In this document: positions 10,356 to 23,046 of the stretch, in pieces
Layout of the letters: each line of letters opens with the position of its first letter
How positions within the stretch are numbered: position 1 is the first letter of the stretch
Assembly: GCF_032854445.1 (NCBI RefSeq)
Contig: NC_088302.1
Location: 6,507,338 to 6,571,337 of the forward strand
DNA: 64,000 nt
Source of the DNA: Liolophura sinensis
Taxonomy: Eukaryota; Mollusca; Polyplacophora; Chitonida; Chitonidae
Direction: 5' to 3'
The notes under the pieces: generated by a model
What the model was told of the DNA's origin: nothing
The model's input: the letters and a program-made list of their open reading frames with translations, nothing else
Database searches by the model: none
Translations under genes and position numbers: made by a program

Positions 10356-11030
10356 ATGGCTCCAAGAATGACTTTCCCTATGTTTCCCAAATTTGATATG
10401 AGCAGTGAACCAACTTCTCAGGCACTCCGATGGCACAAATGGGTAACTAGATTAAGAAACTATCGCCTGGCCATGGACATAAATGAGCCAAAACGCAAAC
10501 CAGCTATGCTCTTACACTACGCTGGGGAAGATGTCATGGGTAGGCCTATCTTCGATACTCTACCAGAAACTGGTGACAAAGACAATTATGTTACAGTCAA
10601 AGCTAAACTAACGGCTTATTTTGAACATAAACGCAACAAGCAATATGAAGTCTACATATTCAAAAAACGAAACAAAAAGATGATGAAACACTAGACACAT
10701 TTATGGCAGCTAGCAAAAGTGTGTCATTTCCATGATACAGAAATCAAATCTCAAATAATATAGAGTGGTGTGTTGACTCGGCTGCGATGTCGTGCGTTGA
10801 GAGAAACGGATGTTACATTAGAAGAATTGCTTGCTGTGGGTAGAGCTATGAAACCGTCAAAACATCAGGCCAGTCGTATTAAAAGTACAATACAAACTCC
10901 TCACAGTAACACGTTATCGGACCAGATCGCCATTGAAGTGACATTTAATTCAATACATTTTGCAAACATCAGAATGGAAAATTTAATTTTAATCATCAAA
11001 TGGACACAAAAAATTAGAACCGTGTTATAA
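10356..11030 (+). pseudogene. Gag remnant of decayed Gypsy element
   Basis: Starts at an ATG. 112 codons encode a K02A2.6-type Gypsy Gag N-terminus: a FDMSSEP...RWHKWVTRLRNY segment, then KPAMLLHYAGEDV and a YFEHKRNKQYEV motif. A stop at about 10692 interrupts it. The matching downstream Gag piece (LRCRALRETDVTLEELLAVG) resumes at 10770 in another frame. The family assignment rests on motif pattern. Confidence 0.6.
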
Positions 11031-11299
11031 ACACACGCACCAACATCTGCGGAAACTGTGGTGGTAAAATATCGACATGAGAGAGGTGTCAAGTCCTGTC
11101 CATCGAGAGGTGTTGTATGTAATGCGTGTGTCAAATTACATCGTTTTGAGAAATTCTGTATGCATCTACACATTCAAGTCAACAGAAAACTGTTCCTTAT
11201 ACCAGTTCATCACCAAATGGCAAATATGTGCTGTTTGAGGGCTCGTCAAGCTCTGATGATGAATACCTGTACGGACTACAGAAAGCAGTAAGTCAACAT

Positions 11300-12141
11300 T
11301 GACAGACACAGGTTATGCGTTGTGGAACATCTGCCAGTATCATGATTGGTTCTGGAGCAAGTGTTAACATTTTGGGAGTAGAAACGTTCGCCACAAGTGA
11401 CTTTGAAACGAAGAAAAGCCAGAAATTTCCCTTACGCATGTGCCGAAGTCCTACCAGTTCAAGGTAAATTTGATGGAAATGTACAGTCTTCCAAAAACTC
11501 AAGAATGGCAACATTCTACGTCTATGAAGCGAGTTAAAATTCCCTGCTGAGTTTACAGACTGCACAAGAGCTAGGACTGCCTCAAATACAGAATTCTGTA
11601 TCACACAAACAACCATCCATCAAAACAGAGCAGTTGATTGATGAAATTCAGTTGTATTTTCTCGAAATGGCAAAATGAAGGACTATCAGGTAAAACAATA
11701 CATTCCTTTCCCTGATTCCTTTTCATCTCAGACAAAAAGTAGAGAAGTAAATAGCCAGGCTAGAAGAACTGAGTATCACTGAGCCAGTAAACAGCCCAAC
11801 ACCGTGGATGTCACGTATCCTTGCAACGCGTAAGCCAAAGAATCCAGATGAAATACGTTTATGTATCGACATGCGTGCACCGAAGAAACAAGCATGAACG
11901 TCACATCACACTTACATGAGTGATTTACACTGCGCAAAAGTGTTCTCAAAACTCAATGCAGGATATCGCCTATTTGAACTACATCCCCATTTGACATACA
12001 TGACAACCTTCTCTACCCATATCAGACTTACACGATATAAACGCTTTGACTTTGGTGCATCGTCGGCATTTCCCAGTGGTGACTATTTGCTGGTGTTCGT
12101 TGATGATTATTCAAGAATTCCAAGAAATTATAAAATCAACT
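11300..12141 (+). pseudogene. Protease and RT remnant fused to integrase
   Basis: Near 11335-11385 is a protease-like SIMIGSGASVNILG patch (normally DTGAS). Near 11755-11890 an RT N-terminal segment reads EELSITEPVNSPTPWMSRIL and then IRLCIDMRAP. 11916-12075 continues FSKLNAGYRL...TTFSTHIRLTRYKRFDFG. Directly after this, near 12075, the reading becomes an integrase segment (GDYLLVFVDDYSR). The RT palm, RNase H and integrase N-terminus were thus deleted in one event that joined RT to integrase. Many stops; non-functional. Confidence 0.6.
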
Positions 12142-12152
12142 TCAGCCAAAGA
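12142..12152 (+). repeat. Target-site duplication of SINE (left)
   Basis: TCAGCCAAAGA, repeated exactly at 12417-12427 on the other side of the SINE. Confidence 0.85.
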
Positions 12153-12416
12153 GGGGGGCCTCCGTGGCTCAGTTGGTTAACGCGCTAGCGCAGCGTAATG
12201 ACCCAGGAGTCTCTCACCAATGCGGTCGCTGTGAGTTCAAGTCCAGCTCATGTTGGCTTCCTCTCCGGCCGTACGTGGGAAGGTCTGCCAGCAGCCTGCG
12301 GATGGTCGTGGGTTTCCCCAGGGCTGTGCCGGCTTTCCACACACCATAATGCTGGCCGCCGTTGTATAAGTGACATATTCTTGAGTAAGGCGTAAAACAC
12401 CAATCAAATAAATAAA
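12153..12416 (+). mobile_element. Complete tRNA-derived SINE, 264 bp
   Basis: The head GGGGCCTCCGTGGCTCAGTTGG carries a Pol III A box (TGGCTCAGTTGG), and GAGTTCAAGTCC about 45 bp on is a B box. A body follows, then a tail TTGAGTAAGGCGTAAAACAC and (AATA)n. Exact 11-bp target duplications flank it, showing L1-like target-primed insertion into the integrase remnant. At least eight other copies or fragments lie in this window. I associate this family with molluscs, but the name needs a repeat-library search. Confidence 0.88.
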
Positions 12417-12427
12417 TCAGCCAAAGA

Positions 12428-12810
12428 AGTATTTCCTGTCATGGATAAAGGCTTTGCCATGTTCGGAATTCCATGCGTTGTTGAAACTGACTACGAACCT
12501 CACTTTCGAGGAAAAGAATGCGCAAAATTCTCGAACCCAGGAACTCCTGTATGGCCCCAAGCAAACGGAACAACTGATGGATTCTCTTGGCTTGACTATC
12601 CGTGCATATGTCGGGGAAGGCAAAACTGGAAGCTCCAACTGTTCTCATTCCCACGGAATTATCGAGCAGCTACTCACATCACAGCCGGACAATCTCCTTC
12701 ACATCTTAGGTTCGGCTGACATCAATCAATCCACACCAAACTACCAGACCTGCCGAAACCTGCATCGCACACTGACTTTTGACAAGACAAGATCGCAATA
12801 CGCAGAGTGA
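12428..12810 (+). pseudogene. Integrase remnant of decayed Gypsy element
   Basis: Resumes the integrase frame cut by the SINE: an AKEVFPVMDKGFAMFGIP segment, then a VETDYEPHF stretch where SDNGPPF-like residues are expected (second catalytic Asp), then PVWPQANGTTDGF (PxWPQANG...E in active enzymes, so the catalytic Glu has been lost) and ATHITAGQSPSHLRFG. Frame changes within. Not functional. Confidence 0.6.
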
Positions 12811-13449
12811 AAGAATATGCTAATCAGCGTCATTCAGCCAGTTTACCAGTCATTTCAAACCTTCATCATTTGTTGTTACAAAGTTCAAAGGTTCCTTGAT
12901 ATCTGCACGATCCTGACAGTCTATAATAACACAAAATAACTGGAAAATTTCTTTCTTCAAGCGTGTTAACCCCAACATGACAGCATATTCCAGAAACTAT
13001 GATGATGAGGAGGAGGAGAATGACAGGGGCATTCCGATTCATCGCAGCCTTCCTAAGCAATCTTAAACCCTTTCATGGTATCCACCACGACAAAGAAAGT
13101 CCGATTCCTTATTGGTGAAATTTAAACAGTTTTGTATTTTACTGTTTTTTACTGGCGCACCATTTGAACTTTATTCATATATCTATGAATATCTCATATA
13201 TCAGACTTGAACCGTCGTTCTAGCAGAACCACAGTAGGACATCTGTGACTTTGCAGTGTCGGACCGATATGTATGTCAGACATTTCTCGGTACAGAATCC
13301 CAAGCAGAGTATTTCAGTAATGTTGCAAACTACTTTTTCTGTATGTTTTTATTTCTATTGTTTACGCACACAGCCCTAGATATGTATGTATAAGTACGTC
13401 AGTGTTAACGTAACGATATTTAGCCATTATCTATTAAGAGAGAGATGTA

Positions 13450-13586
13450 GTTGCTTCATAGTCCGTTCCAAGCTGTTGTGTATCCCAGTTTTAGGAGCCC
13501 ATGTGAGTTCAGTGAACATCCAATACATGTGCGAACTGTCTCCACGTCTTTGTCCAGTTTACACCAACCACCATTAGTATGTTACA
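13450..13586 (+). repeat. Diverged 3' LTR end of decayed Gypsy element
   Basis: Partner of 10110-10239 (see there). It ends GTTACA at 13586. No clear target duplication remains. Confidence 0.6.
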
Positions 13587-15045
13587 CATGAGAACAAAAT
13601 CATGCAGCAAGCAATAATCATCTACGAATTTGTGAAAACATTTAGACATTTAGACATTTTTACAGCAATTAGAGGTGCATAATTTATTTATTTGTTTTAT
13701 GTTTTTTATTCCCGGGCTACTCTAAAAAGCAATTGCATACAAAATACACATTATGTCTACGGCAAGAATACATTAGTTGTAACAAATTTGCACAGTGTTT
13801 CTTGCATACTTCAGCTTGATGTACATATACTTTAAATGGGTACCATACCATGTGCCTGTGATACACGCTTGCTTTACATCGCCAGCCACACAAATGCATG
13901 TGTCAAAATGGGCACACTTTTGCTTTCTGAGAGTAAGTGGCACGACTCTAAGCACCCCAACTATATTTCCTTGAAAGAGAACCGTAAATCATATTATGAA
14001 CATAAAACTAACTTTTCGCTTTAACAAGACGACCAACTCTGTTATCAAACTAAGTTTTTGCCTATTTTGTCTAAAAACACTCTAAAACGTCTTCATATTG
14101 CCTGTATTATTATGAAATAAAGTGACCAAGCAAATACATGACGACAATGTGATAAATACGTTTATCCATGTAAGTTTGTCAGAGAGGCCTTTGTTCTCTT
14201 GACATTCTACAAATGTAATACTCACATCAGTGTTCACCATTGCTGATACAAAACAGTTCTTGTGTTGTCCAAGACGATGTAATGTTCACTTGAAAAACTC
14301 CCTTGCTCGGTCCATCAACATGGAACTGATAATCAAACGAGTGTACGAAAAAGTAAATTGAAAGGACATGCGTGTACCACATACACTTCCGCTCGATGTA
14401 GAAGTCAATTATGTTATATCTTGTTACGTAGAGATGAGTTTGAATGAAATTAGTGCAAAATAGAATATAGCAACTGGTCAGAAATGCCAGATTTGTCTTC
14501 CCACACGCTTTTCTGTGAAATAATGTTACATGAAAATGGGAACATGTTACATGGGAAAATTTTAAAATACCTGAATGTTTAAGGAGTTACTTCCCTTAAA
14601 ATGGCTGGCTTTCTCTCCTGGAGGCATATCGTAGGACGATGTGTGTAGTTCTTTTCCTGCGGTGTTGATGCTGACTTATAAGAATGAGCGACGCGTTCAT
14701 CAGAGAGGCCCTGTTGTCTGTGTACTCGTACAGATCACCTGGCAGCATTTATAGTACATTGTGAATAGAATGACAGACGCACAATTAACATTGCATTCTG
14801 CACATTTCGTACACTTATAGGGGCATTCAGTTTCACTTAATGAATTAAACGTTCAGATAAGATTATCGACACGGTTTTGGTAATTGGGAGGGTTCATATG
14901 GCTAAGATATCTATCTGTCGAGATCAGGAAACAGAATATATATGTTTGATGTCTGTTTTTGCCACTATCCGATAACGAATCGTGTTTCTTTCTGTAAAGG
15001 GTGGCACACCATCTTGGTTTATTAATTTTATTTAATTCTCATTAG
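13587..15045. other. Non-coding spacer, no gene seen
   Basis: AT-rich sequence without recognisable domain or repeat. It may be an intron or upstream region of the Ig-like exon that begins at 15046. Confidence 0.45.
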
Positions 15046-15393
15046 ATCTACACACTGTATCCAGTCAGTCAATTCACAGCACCAGTTGATGTCGTGACCG
15101 GTCGTCCGTTTACCCTGAAGTGTAAGATAAACAGGACGACAGGTGACGAATCTCCTCTCATATGGAGCCATGTAAGTAATATTACATCCCGTATATATTC
15201 CTTCCGTAACTGTACCCCGTCAATACAGCTAGCACAGCTTGCACCAGCCGGGTTTATCAGGGGGATGTCAGAACATCTGCGGTGACGAGGTTTACACAGT
15301 GAAAATAAAAAAACCTCACAGAAGACACTGGTCAGTTCAGATGGCAATGTGAATACGCAGGCAGGAAAGGCAGCGTTACCTTGGATATTAAAG
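15046..15393 (+). pseudogene. Ig V-like exon, frame broken
   Basis: The segment has a splice-acceptor-like CATTAG at its left edge and a donor-like AAAG|GTAGGT at its right. At 348 bp (116 codons) it is the size of one V-type Ig domain exon. The first frame gives VTGRPFTLKCKI (B-strand Cys) and SPLIWSH (C-strand Trp). Further on, in other frames, are NICGDEVYTVKIK and LTEDTGQFRWQCEY, the DxGxYxC-type F strand, and a GSVTLDI G strand. All pieces occur in correct order but need two frame changes, one at the A7 run near 15306-15313. It is either a decayed exon or a sequence with indel errors. Only one domain is visible, so the protein cannot be named. Confidence 0.5.
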
Positions 15394-15842
15394 GTAGGTA
15401 CAATTACTCAGTTGAACCTGGGTCACATACAGTATACATGTATCTGTGTACATGTCATTCACATATTTAGTCACCTCATAACACGTAGCCTGAACTTACA
15501 CTAAATGAGGAAACGTATACGAACCTTTATGGACACTTTTCGTTAACAGCATGTAACAGGAAAACAGGGAACATTATCCTTATACTTAAATAATATAAAT
15601 ATGTAGATGATAACATCCAGTGTCCCTTTTGTTGTATGGTGTTTCTTGTGAGGCTTTAAGTTTCTGCCTTGTAAAAATCTTTACTCTTTGAGTAATACTT
15701 TACCCCGAAGTGATTTGAACCTTAGGCGAAAAAAAGCAATCCCTTGCTTCATTACCGGGGTATTACGAGTTTATGTATATATTGCACTGAAGCGAAACAA
15801 CAACCACCGACTGCAATGTGTGTAATATGTGTGTATGGATAC
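15394..15842. other. Intron-like spacer, no gene seen
   Basis: Follows the putative donor at 15394; no coding signal or known repeat seen. Confidence 0.4.
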
Positions 15843-15978
15843 AGCTCCGGCTCAACGTGGGAAGCTCTGGCAGCAACCTGCAGATGGTCGTGGGTTTCCC
15901 CTGGCTCTTCCCACCATAAACTTCAACGTCGTCGTATAAGTGACATGTTCTTGAGTTCGGTGTAAAATACCAACCAAA
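15843..15978 (+). repeat. SINE fragment lacking tRNA head
   Basis: Body and tail of the main SINE: AACCTGCAGATGGTCGTGGG, then GTCGTATAAGTGACATGTTC and a degenerate GGTGTAAAATACCAACCAAA tail. Diverged. Confidence 0.7.
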
Positions 15979-16189
15979 CATAGCCTATAAAACCAAGGCT
16001 GATAATAGACTAGTTCAAAAAAACGCAGGCAAATACATGAGAGTTATCCCCCTTTGCCGTGAAATGAGTAAAATGTCTGAATTTTTCAATGAGCAAGGTT
16101 TAATATTATTTACAGAGATACAATCGATGTGCCCTAGCCATGACGAGATTGTAGCGCCTTTGTTTGTTGTCTTTTAAACTTATTTTTAT

Positions 16190-16740
16190 TGATGTTCGTC
16201 TATTGGGATGAGGGACAAGTTCTTGCAACTTACAAGCCCTTCGCGCTACAAAGAATATACATAAATTTTGTATATGTCTGGTTACAAAGGCTACAGGCGT
16301 AATGAAAATAACTAAAGACACATACGTTAACAGTGAGTTTAGTATACATAAGACTTAGAGAATCTTGGTTGTAATATAAAAAAAAATTAGGAAGTGTGGC
16401 ACTGCAGAAAGCGAAAAAATATTTTGATCTAACATCGTTGGTCATCTTCGGGTCACTAGAGAATAAACCTTCTTGTTTCCATCATAAATTTAACCACATC
16501 TGCGAAAATATTTTTAGATCAGGTGGGATCATTGTCTTTCTCCCAGAGTAAACCTTGAGATGTAAAATCAGTTGGAAATGTTTTCATCCTAGTTGTATTA
16601 TACAATGGGCAATGTAAGAAAAATTGTCCACATTCTTAGATGGCTGTCCACACCGACAACTTGGGTCATTGGAGAGATGTCCTTGAACTAGGTGAACACC
16701 TAGAAGACTACATTTATGCCTCATTTGAGTAATAATCATG
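16190..16740 (-). mobile_element. LINE 3'-end fragment
   Basis: On the minus strand about 16540-16690 encodes a LINE ORF2 C-terminus with SNDPSCRCGQ...HC cysteine/histidine spacing, followed by TFPTDFTSQGLLWEKDNDPT-like residues and a non-coding 3' tail to about 16190. The same sequence occurs in inverted orientation at 36430-36990, so both are copies of one LINE family. Broken and 5'-truncated. Confidence 0.6.
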
Positions 16741-19179
<2,439 letters not shown>

Positions 19180-19216
19180 ACTTTAATTTTGCTGTTGATT
19201 TCTCTTATCTATTTGT

Positions 19217-19243
19217 GGAAATGCGGAATCTAATCCTGGTCCA
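19217..19243 (+). other. 2A-like ribosome-skipping motif, decayed
   Basis: Encodes GNAESNPGP. The 2A consensus is D-V/I-E-x-NPG-P; here the first Asp is Asn and the hydrophobic residue is Ala, so activity would probably be lost. 2A sequences at the start of LINE ORF2 proteins are known from echinoderm and mollusc CR1/L2-type elements. Confidence 0.5.
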
Positions 19244-19577
19244 AATTCAGCTGTCGCAAATAGTACATTAACTGTACTTCATTTCAGTATATAAAGCATC
19301 CGTTATAAGTTATCTTATACCATAGACATCTCTGAAGATTTTTTATGTCATTTGTCTAACGGAAACAAAACTCCATGTAAATATTGATTCTGATACTCTC
19401 AGAACTGATGGTTATCATCCATCTTTCAGAAAAGATAGAGACTTAGCTCGTCTAAACCCTTGTCGAGGTATTCTGGTAATATTTATTGTGCTCTCTAAGA
19501 GGAATTGGAATCAGATGTATGTGATTTAAAAACATTGTGGAACAAGATAAAGATAGGCTTTAAAAAAATTCTTCTCA

Positions 19578-19582
19578 GCAAG
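19578..19582 (+). repeat. Polinton target-site duplication (left)
   Basis: GCAAG abuts the left terminal repeat; the same GCAAG abuts the right one at 34605-34609. Polintons usually make 6-bp duplications; here five bases match and the sixth does not. Confidence 0.7.
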
Positions 19583-19619
19583 AGTAGTATAGGGAAGGAG
19601 GGTTCTGGCGCACGCCCCC
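19583..19619 (+). repeat. Polinton left terminal inverted repeat
   Basis: 34 of 37 positions match the reverse complement of 34568-34604, the first 25 without mismatch. Inward of this the left end runs into C-rich sequence and similarity is lost, so the original repeat may have been longer. Confidence 0.88.
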
Positions 19620-19637
19620 CTTGCCCCCCCCCCCCCC
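19615..19637. repeat. Poly-C tract
   Basis: Two C runs separated by TTG directly inside the left terminal repeat. Confidence 0.9.
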
Positions 19638-21533
19638 TAACAAATAGAGGCCCCCACCCCTCTTTCCCAGCTCCGCCATGAAACCCCTCCTTAGGTGCTT
19701 CCCGAGCCAAGGCACACACGCTTATTTACCTAAGTCTAACCTACACACACACATTGATATGAGGTGACCTAGTTGGTATTTAACAGACAAGGTGTATAGT
19801 CTATATATAGGCCGGCTGTATTGCACAACAGGGTGATTCAGCTGATTTTTCTCCCCAGGATAGGGCTTAAACCACGGATTTTTATGAAAAATAAATGTGA
19901 CAGCCTTTTTCAGCGTGTCTTGTTTGATAAGATCCAGTATTTTTTAGGAGGAGTGTAGATATTTTGTTTATGCAGAATAGTCCTTCCAATTTAGCCCATG
20001 TTTTGTGGGTCGTGGGATATAGCTCAGTCGGCTGACAGAGGTGGGAAAGGCGCTGTGTGTAAGGGGTGTATTCATATACTACATGTATAAGGGGATGTTT
20101 GCTAGCTCAAATCCGGATTTGGCCTCCTGTATATGTAGTATATGAATACATTACCTGCATATGGCGTCGGGCTCTATGCACTTCTAAGGAATCTCTGCAA
20201 CTTTCGACAGTTTCGGGGGCAGAGAGACCTTACCAAGGGGTGTTGTAGATGGCCCAAAGGTAGTGGGATGTGTCAGCGACAATTAACCCCCCTAACGGTG
20301 GGTCGCTAGCACAAAAAATCAGAAGTCCGCCGTTAGGGTGGTGATTAATTGCTAACAGGCTGAGCTATAAACCAGGCCTTTTGCTTTTTTGGACCATGGG
20401 TCCGAACCCCACACTGGGCAGAATTTTTTTTACCCCCGGGCACCAGGCTAGCCAGACACCCGTCCCCCCGTCCAACTGGACGGGCAATCCAGCCAAAGGG
20501 GATATTTTTGACGGGTGAAATTTTGAATGAACATTTTTTTTACGGCGAGTCCCAGCGCACAGACCAGTACACTGTTTCAAAGTGTATTAAGATTATATGT
20601 ATGTATACTAGATTGTAAATATTTTTCTAACATGTCAGTTTTCAAAGTGTATTCATATATGTATTCAGATGACAGAAATGATGTTTGACATGCACTACTG
20701 TGCCCAGAGTTAATTTCCCGACATAGATATGTGACTGATAGTACATGTATTTGAATTGTTTCTTGTTTTTTGTATTTTACAAAGTTTTTTTCTACCTACT
20801 GTGACTTAGGTGCTCAAAACGTATGGTCCCACTACTCTTTTAGTGAGTGACAGTCACAGAATCAGTGGTGATATTTTTGCCTGTTCTCAGTCTCAGAGCT
20901 ATGTATACTGTATTCTGATTTGGTTCCGTTGCATGTGAAGTAGTGTAACTTTGAGTGACATGCACCTGCTGTGCCAAATTACCATGCATTTTGATTGTTT
21001 TCCTTTTTTGTGTATTTTATTGTTTATTTATTTCTACTTCCTGATTCACAGCATTCACACTTAAACTGCTGCACCAAATTGCCATTGTTTTCCTAACAGC
21101 TGTACTGAATTGTGTATTTTACAGTTTCTACCTCCTGTTTCACATTTGGTTGTCCAAAGCATAACAGATTGTAACCATACATAGTTTAATATAAAATTTA
21201 TGTACTCTTTTTAGTGATTCGCACTCAGTGTCAGTCATTGGTGGGAAATGTGTGATATATTTGGTGCCCCCCCCCCACTTCCCAAAACAGTCAATTTCTG
21301 GGGTCCAATAGTAATACATTATTTCCAGTGATATAATGGCAATTAAAGCCATTAAAATGTCTTGTTTTTCAATGATACAGTGGCGATAAAATATCTCCGG
21401 CGGCAGAACCCCTGCTTATTTACGGCGGCCCCCAAAATCCCTGGACGCCCTATTGTCAGATCCTCGCTAATGCCCTGCCCACGGGGCTCTCGAGACATAG
21501 CATGGGGGTTGCCGTGGGCACCTCCCCAGAACA
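19638..21533. other. Polinton left non-coding region with hairpins and drifted repeats
   Basis: No gene in about 1.9 kb. A near-perfect inverted repeat lies at 20067-20089 and 20130-20150 (about 20-bp arms, 40-bp loop). An imperfect one lies at 20281-20301 and 20327-20350. A tRNA-like A-box string (TATAGCTCAGTCGG) near 20029 and its inverted likeness near 20361 bracket them. From 20590 to 21140 there are about three diverged copies of a unit containing TTGTGTATTTTA...TTTCTACCTCCTG. It is more AT-rich than the gene region, so part may be a later insertion. Confidence 0.5.
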
Positions 21534-22214
21534 TCATTCGGAAAGAGCGTTTTTCAGCTCTTGCCGAGCTAGTTTTCGGCCGCGATCTATAAGCTGTTTT
21601 TTCGTGCTTTTAGCAATTTCTACGGCGTTGAATACCTTACGAGACTTAGCGCGTATCTCCTGCTTCAGGTCAGAGTAGTTCTTGAGCTCCTGAAGGACTT
21701 GCCCGTACTCTACGTCCAAAATAACACCTTCAGATAATGCCGTAGATACCTGCGCACGGATGCTGTTAAGTTTGGCCTCAGCCAACAGCCATATATTGTT
21801 ATGTTTCTTGGCCTTTGCGTGAAGTCGGCGGCTAACGAATTTTCCGGCGATATTTAAGACACCGCAAGCTAGGGCCGCAGCTTCCAAGGCCAAGACAGCA
21901 GGGGCTGCAATTATTGTTGTGAGTAGTCCCACGCCAGCAACCCCTAGTCCCAAACCGGCCGTGAGCATGGCCGAATCAAGGACCTCGGCGGCTAAGACAC
22001 CGCGCCGGTACTTTTTGTACAAGGCCCGATGGAGATCTCGCTCAGATTCAAGCTGATTCTGTATTTCGCTGATATACTGCAGGCGATGGGCGTGCGCCAC
22101 GCTCTCCGGGGGGTTTTCAACCATAATCGTCGGCGCGATCGGGGCCACGGGATGGTCATCCGTAATCGTCGGCAAGGAGTCTTCATCCATGATCGTCGGG
22201 TACAGTCGCCCCAT
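21534..22214 (-). CDS. Polinton protein of unknown function, hydrophobic core
   Basis: 226 codons from ATG at 22214. Residues about 60-75 are helical and charged. About 80-125 are a long small-residue hydrophobic stretch (GLGLGVAGVGLLTTIIAAP...LEAAALACGVL) that could be a membrane hairpin. The C-terminal half is basic and coiled-coil-like (KKHNNIWLLAEAKLN, ending KKQLIDRGRKLARQELK). From memory this pattern recurs in unannotated proteins of animal Polinton loci; its function is unknown to me. The frame is intact. It starts 10 bp after the stop of the next gene on the same strand, so the two are probably co-transcribed. Confidence 0.65.
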   Translation of the reverse strand: MGRLYPTIMDEDSLPTITDDHPVAPIAPTIMVENPPESVAHAHRLQYISEIQNQLESERDLHRALYKKYRRGVLAAEVLDSAMLTAGLGLGVAGVGLLTTIIAAPAVLALEAAALACGVLNIAGKFVSRRLHAKAKKHNNIWLLAEAKLNSIRAQVSTALSEGVILDVEYGQVLQELKNYSDLKQEIRAKSRKVFNAVEIAKSTKKQLIDRGRKLARQELKNALSE

Positions 22215-22224
22215 ATTGTTTATC

Positions 22225-23046
22225 CTACGAATCAATAACGTCGGTTAGCTCTAAATTGTCATCAGGGCTACTAACAAGAAAGCGGCGAAGGCCTATACCG
22301 CACACTAAATGGATTGCATCGAGATTTAAAACGCCCCCTATGACGACTCGTATATCCTCGAGAGAGCTCCGGGTGATTGGGTCGCCCTGGCCCTGTAATT
22401 TCATCATAAGTCTGAGATCCTTTGTATCGTGCTCCGCAGGCCACCTTATTTTCACCCCGGTAATCAAAGTGCAACGGCGTCTTTCAGCCGCGCCAAGTAT
22501 GAGGTCGAAGATAAGTATAGACCCAGGGTTTAGTAGTAGTGCGGCCTTAAAATCGGTTTGCGCGGTAAAACGCACAGGCCCTTCCAGCCCCGGCATTAGT
22601 ACGAAGCGGCCTCTTTTGTCCCGATCTATAGAACAGCTGGCGTCTGGTACGTACGACACGAAATAGTTTCCGGAGTTGAAAACTTTTTTCACATAGGCCC
22701 TAGTGGCCTGGACCGTCATCGGGGTCACCTTCACATCTATTAACCAATCGGGGTCGCGAGCTCTGGCAAGAACAAAGCGGCCTTCAAAGCGAATTAAAGA
22801 GAGTTTTTGTTCTTCAATCACCTCAGAAGGCGACCTGCGCTCTTGCTCTACAGAGGATGAGACATCTTCAAGGGAAGCAAACGTGGCAGGTTCTGCTTAC
22901 CCCCCGTAATCTTTTTGCGGCTGTATTTGCCACTTTGAAACTGGAAGGCGTAGATTTTACCTTCCTGGCCTTGAAGTTCGAACTCCGACACATCTGCCAA
23001 GTCAGGCACGCAGACCTGGGACCGACTGCGTCCACCATACTCACTG
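22225..23046 (-). pseudogene. Polinton protein of unknown function, N-terminus frameshifted
   Basis: The frame is open from about 22896 down to the stop at 22225 (about 224 codons) but contains no start codon. Upstream, another frame at about 23040-22853 gives plausible sequence (FELQGQEGKIYAFQFQSGKY) that ends in a stop, so the gene appears split by a frameshift near 22860-22890. The readable part is beta-rich (RFEGRFVLARARDPDWL, RFVLMPGLEGPVRFTA, RRRCTLITGVKIRW) without membrane segments. I cannot assign a function. It follows the minor capsid gene, whose stop is at 23041, without a gap. Confidence 0.5.

Larger units (their letters stand above)
10110..13586 (+). mobile_element. Decayed Ty3/Gypsy element with nested SINE
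   Basis: Two diverged direct repeats, about 10110-10239 and 13450-13586, share AGTCCGTT, CAGTTTTAGGAG, ACATGTGCGAACTGTCTCCA and a GTTACA end; these are the LTR 3' ends. A possible primer site (TGGCGACCG...) starts at 10241. Between them are ordered but broken gag, protease, RT and integrase segments on the plus strand. Total length near 3.5 kb is well below a full Gypsy element, so large parts are deleted. A complete SINE interrupts the integrase. Confidence 0.7.
19180..19582 (+). mobile_element. CR1/L2-like LINE, 5' half of ORF2
   Basis: Degenerate but ordered APE-endonuclease start: a 2A-like peptide ending CGNAESNPGP at about 19214-19243, LHFSI (LHxNIRS-type), IDISEDF, a TLRTDGYHPSFRKDRDLARL segment and LWNKIKIGFKKILL. 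The frame is broken in several places. The last five bases before 19583 (GCAAG, 19578-19582) are duplicated at 34605-34609, beyond the Polinton, where the same LINE continues. Confidence 0.65.

Noticed and set aside
12153-12240. Possible tRNA gene (A and B boxes)
   Set aside because: The boxes belong to a SINE head: a body, AATA tail and target duplications follow, and the sequence recurs across the window.
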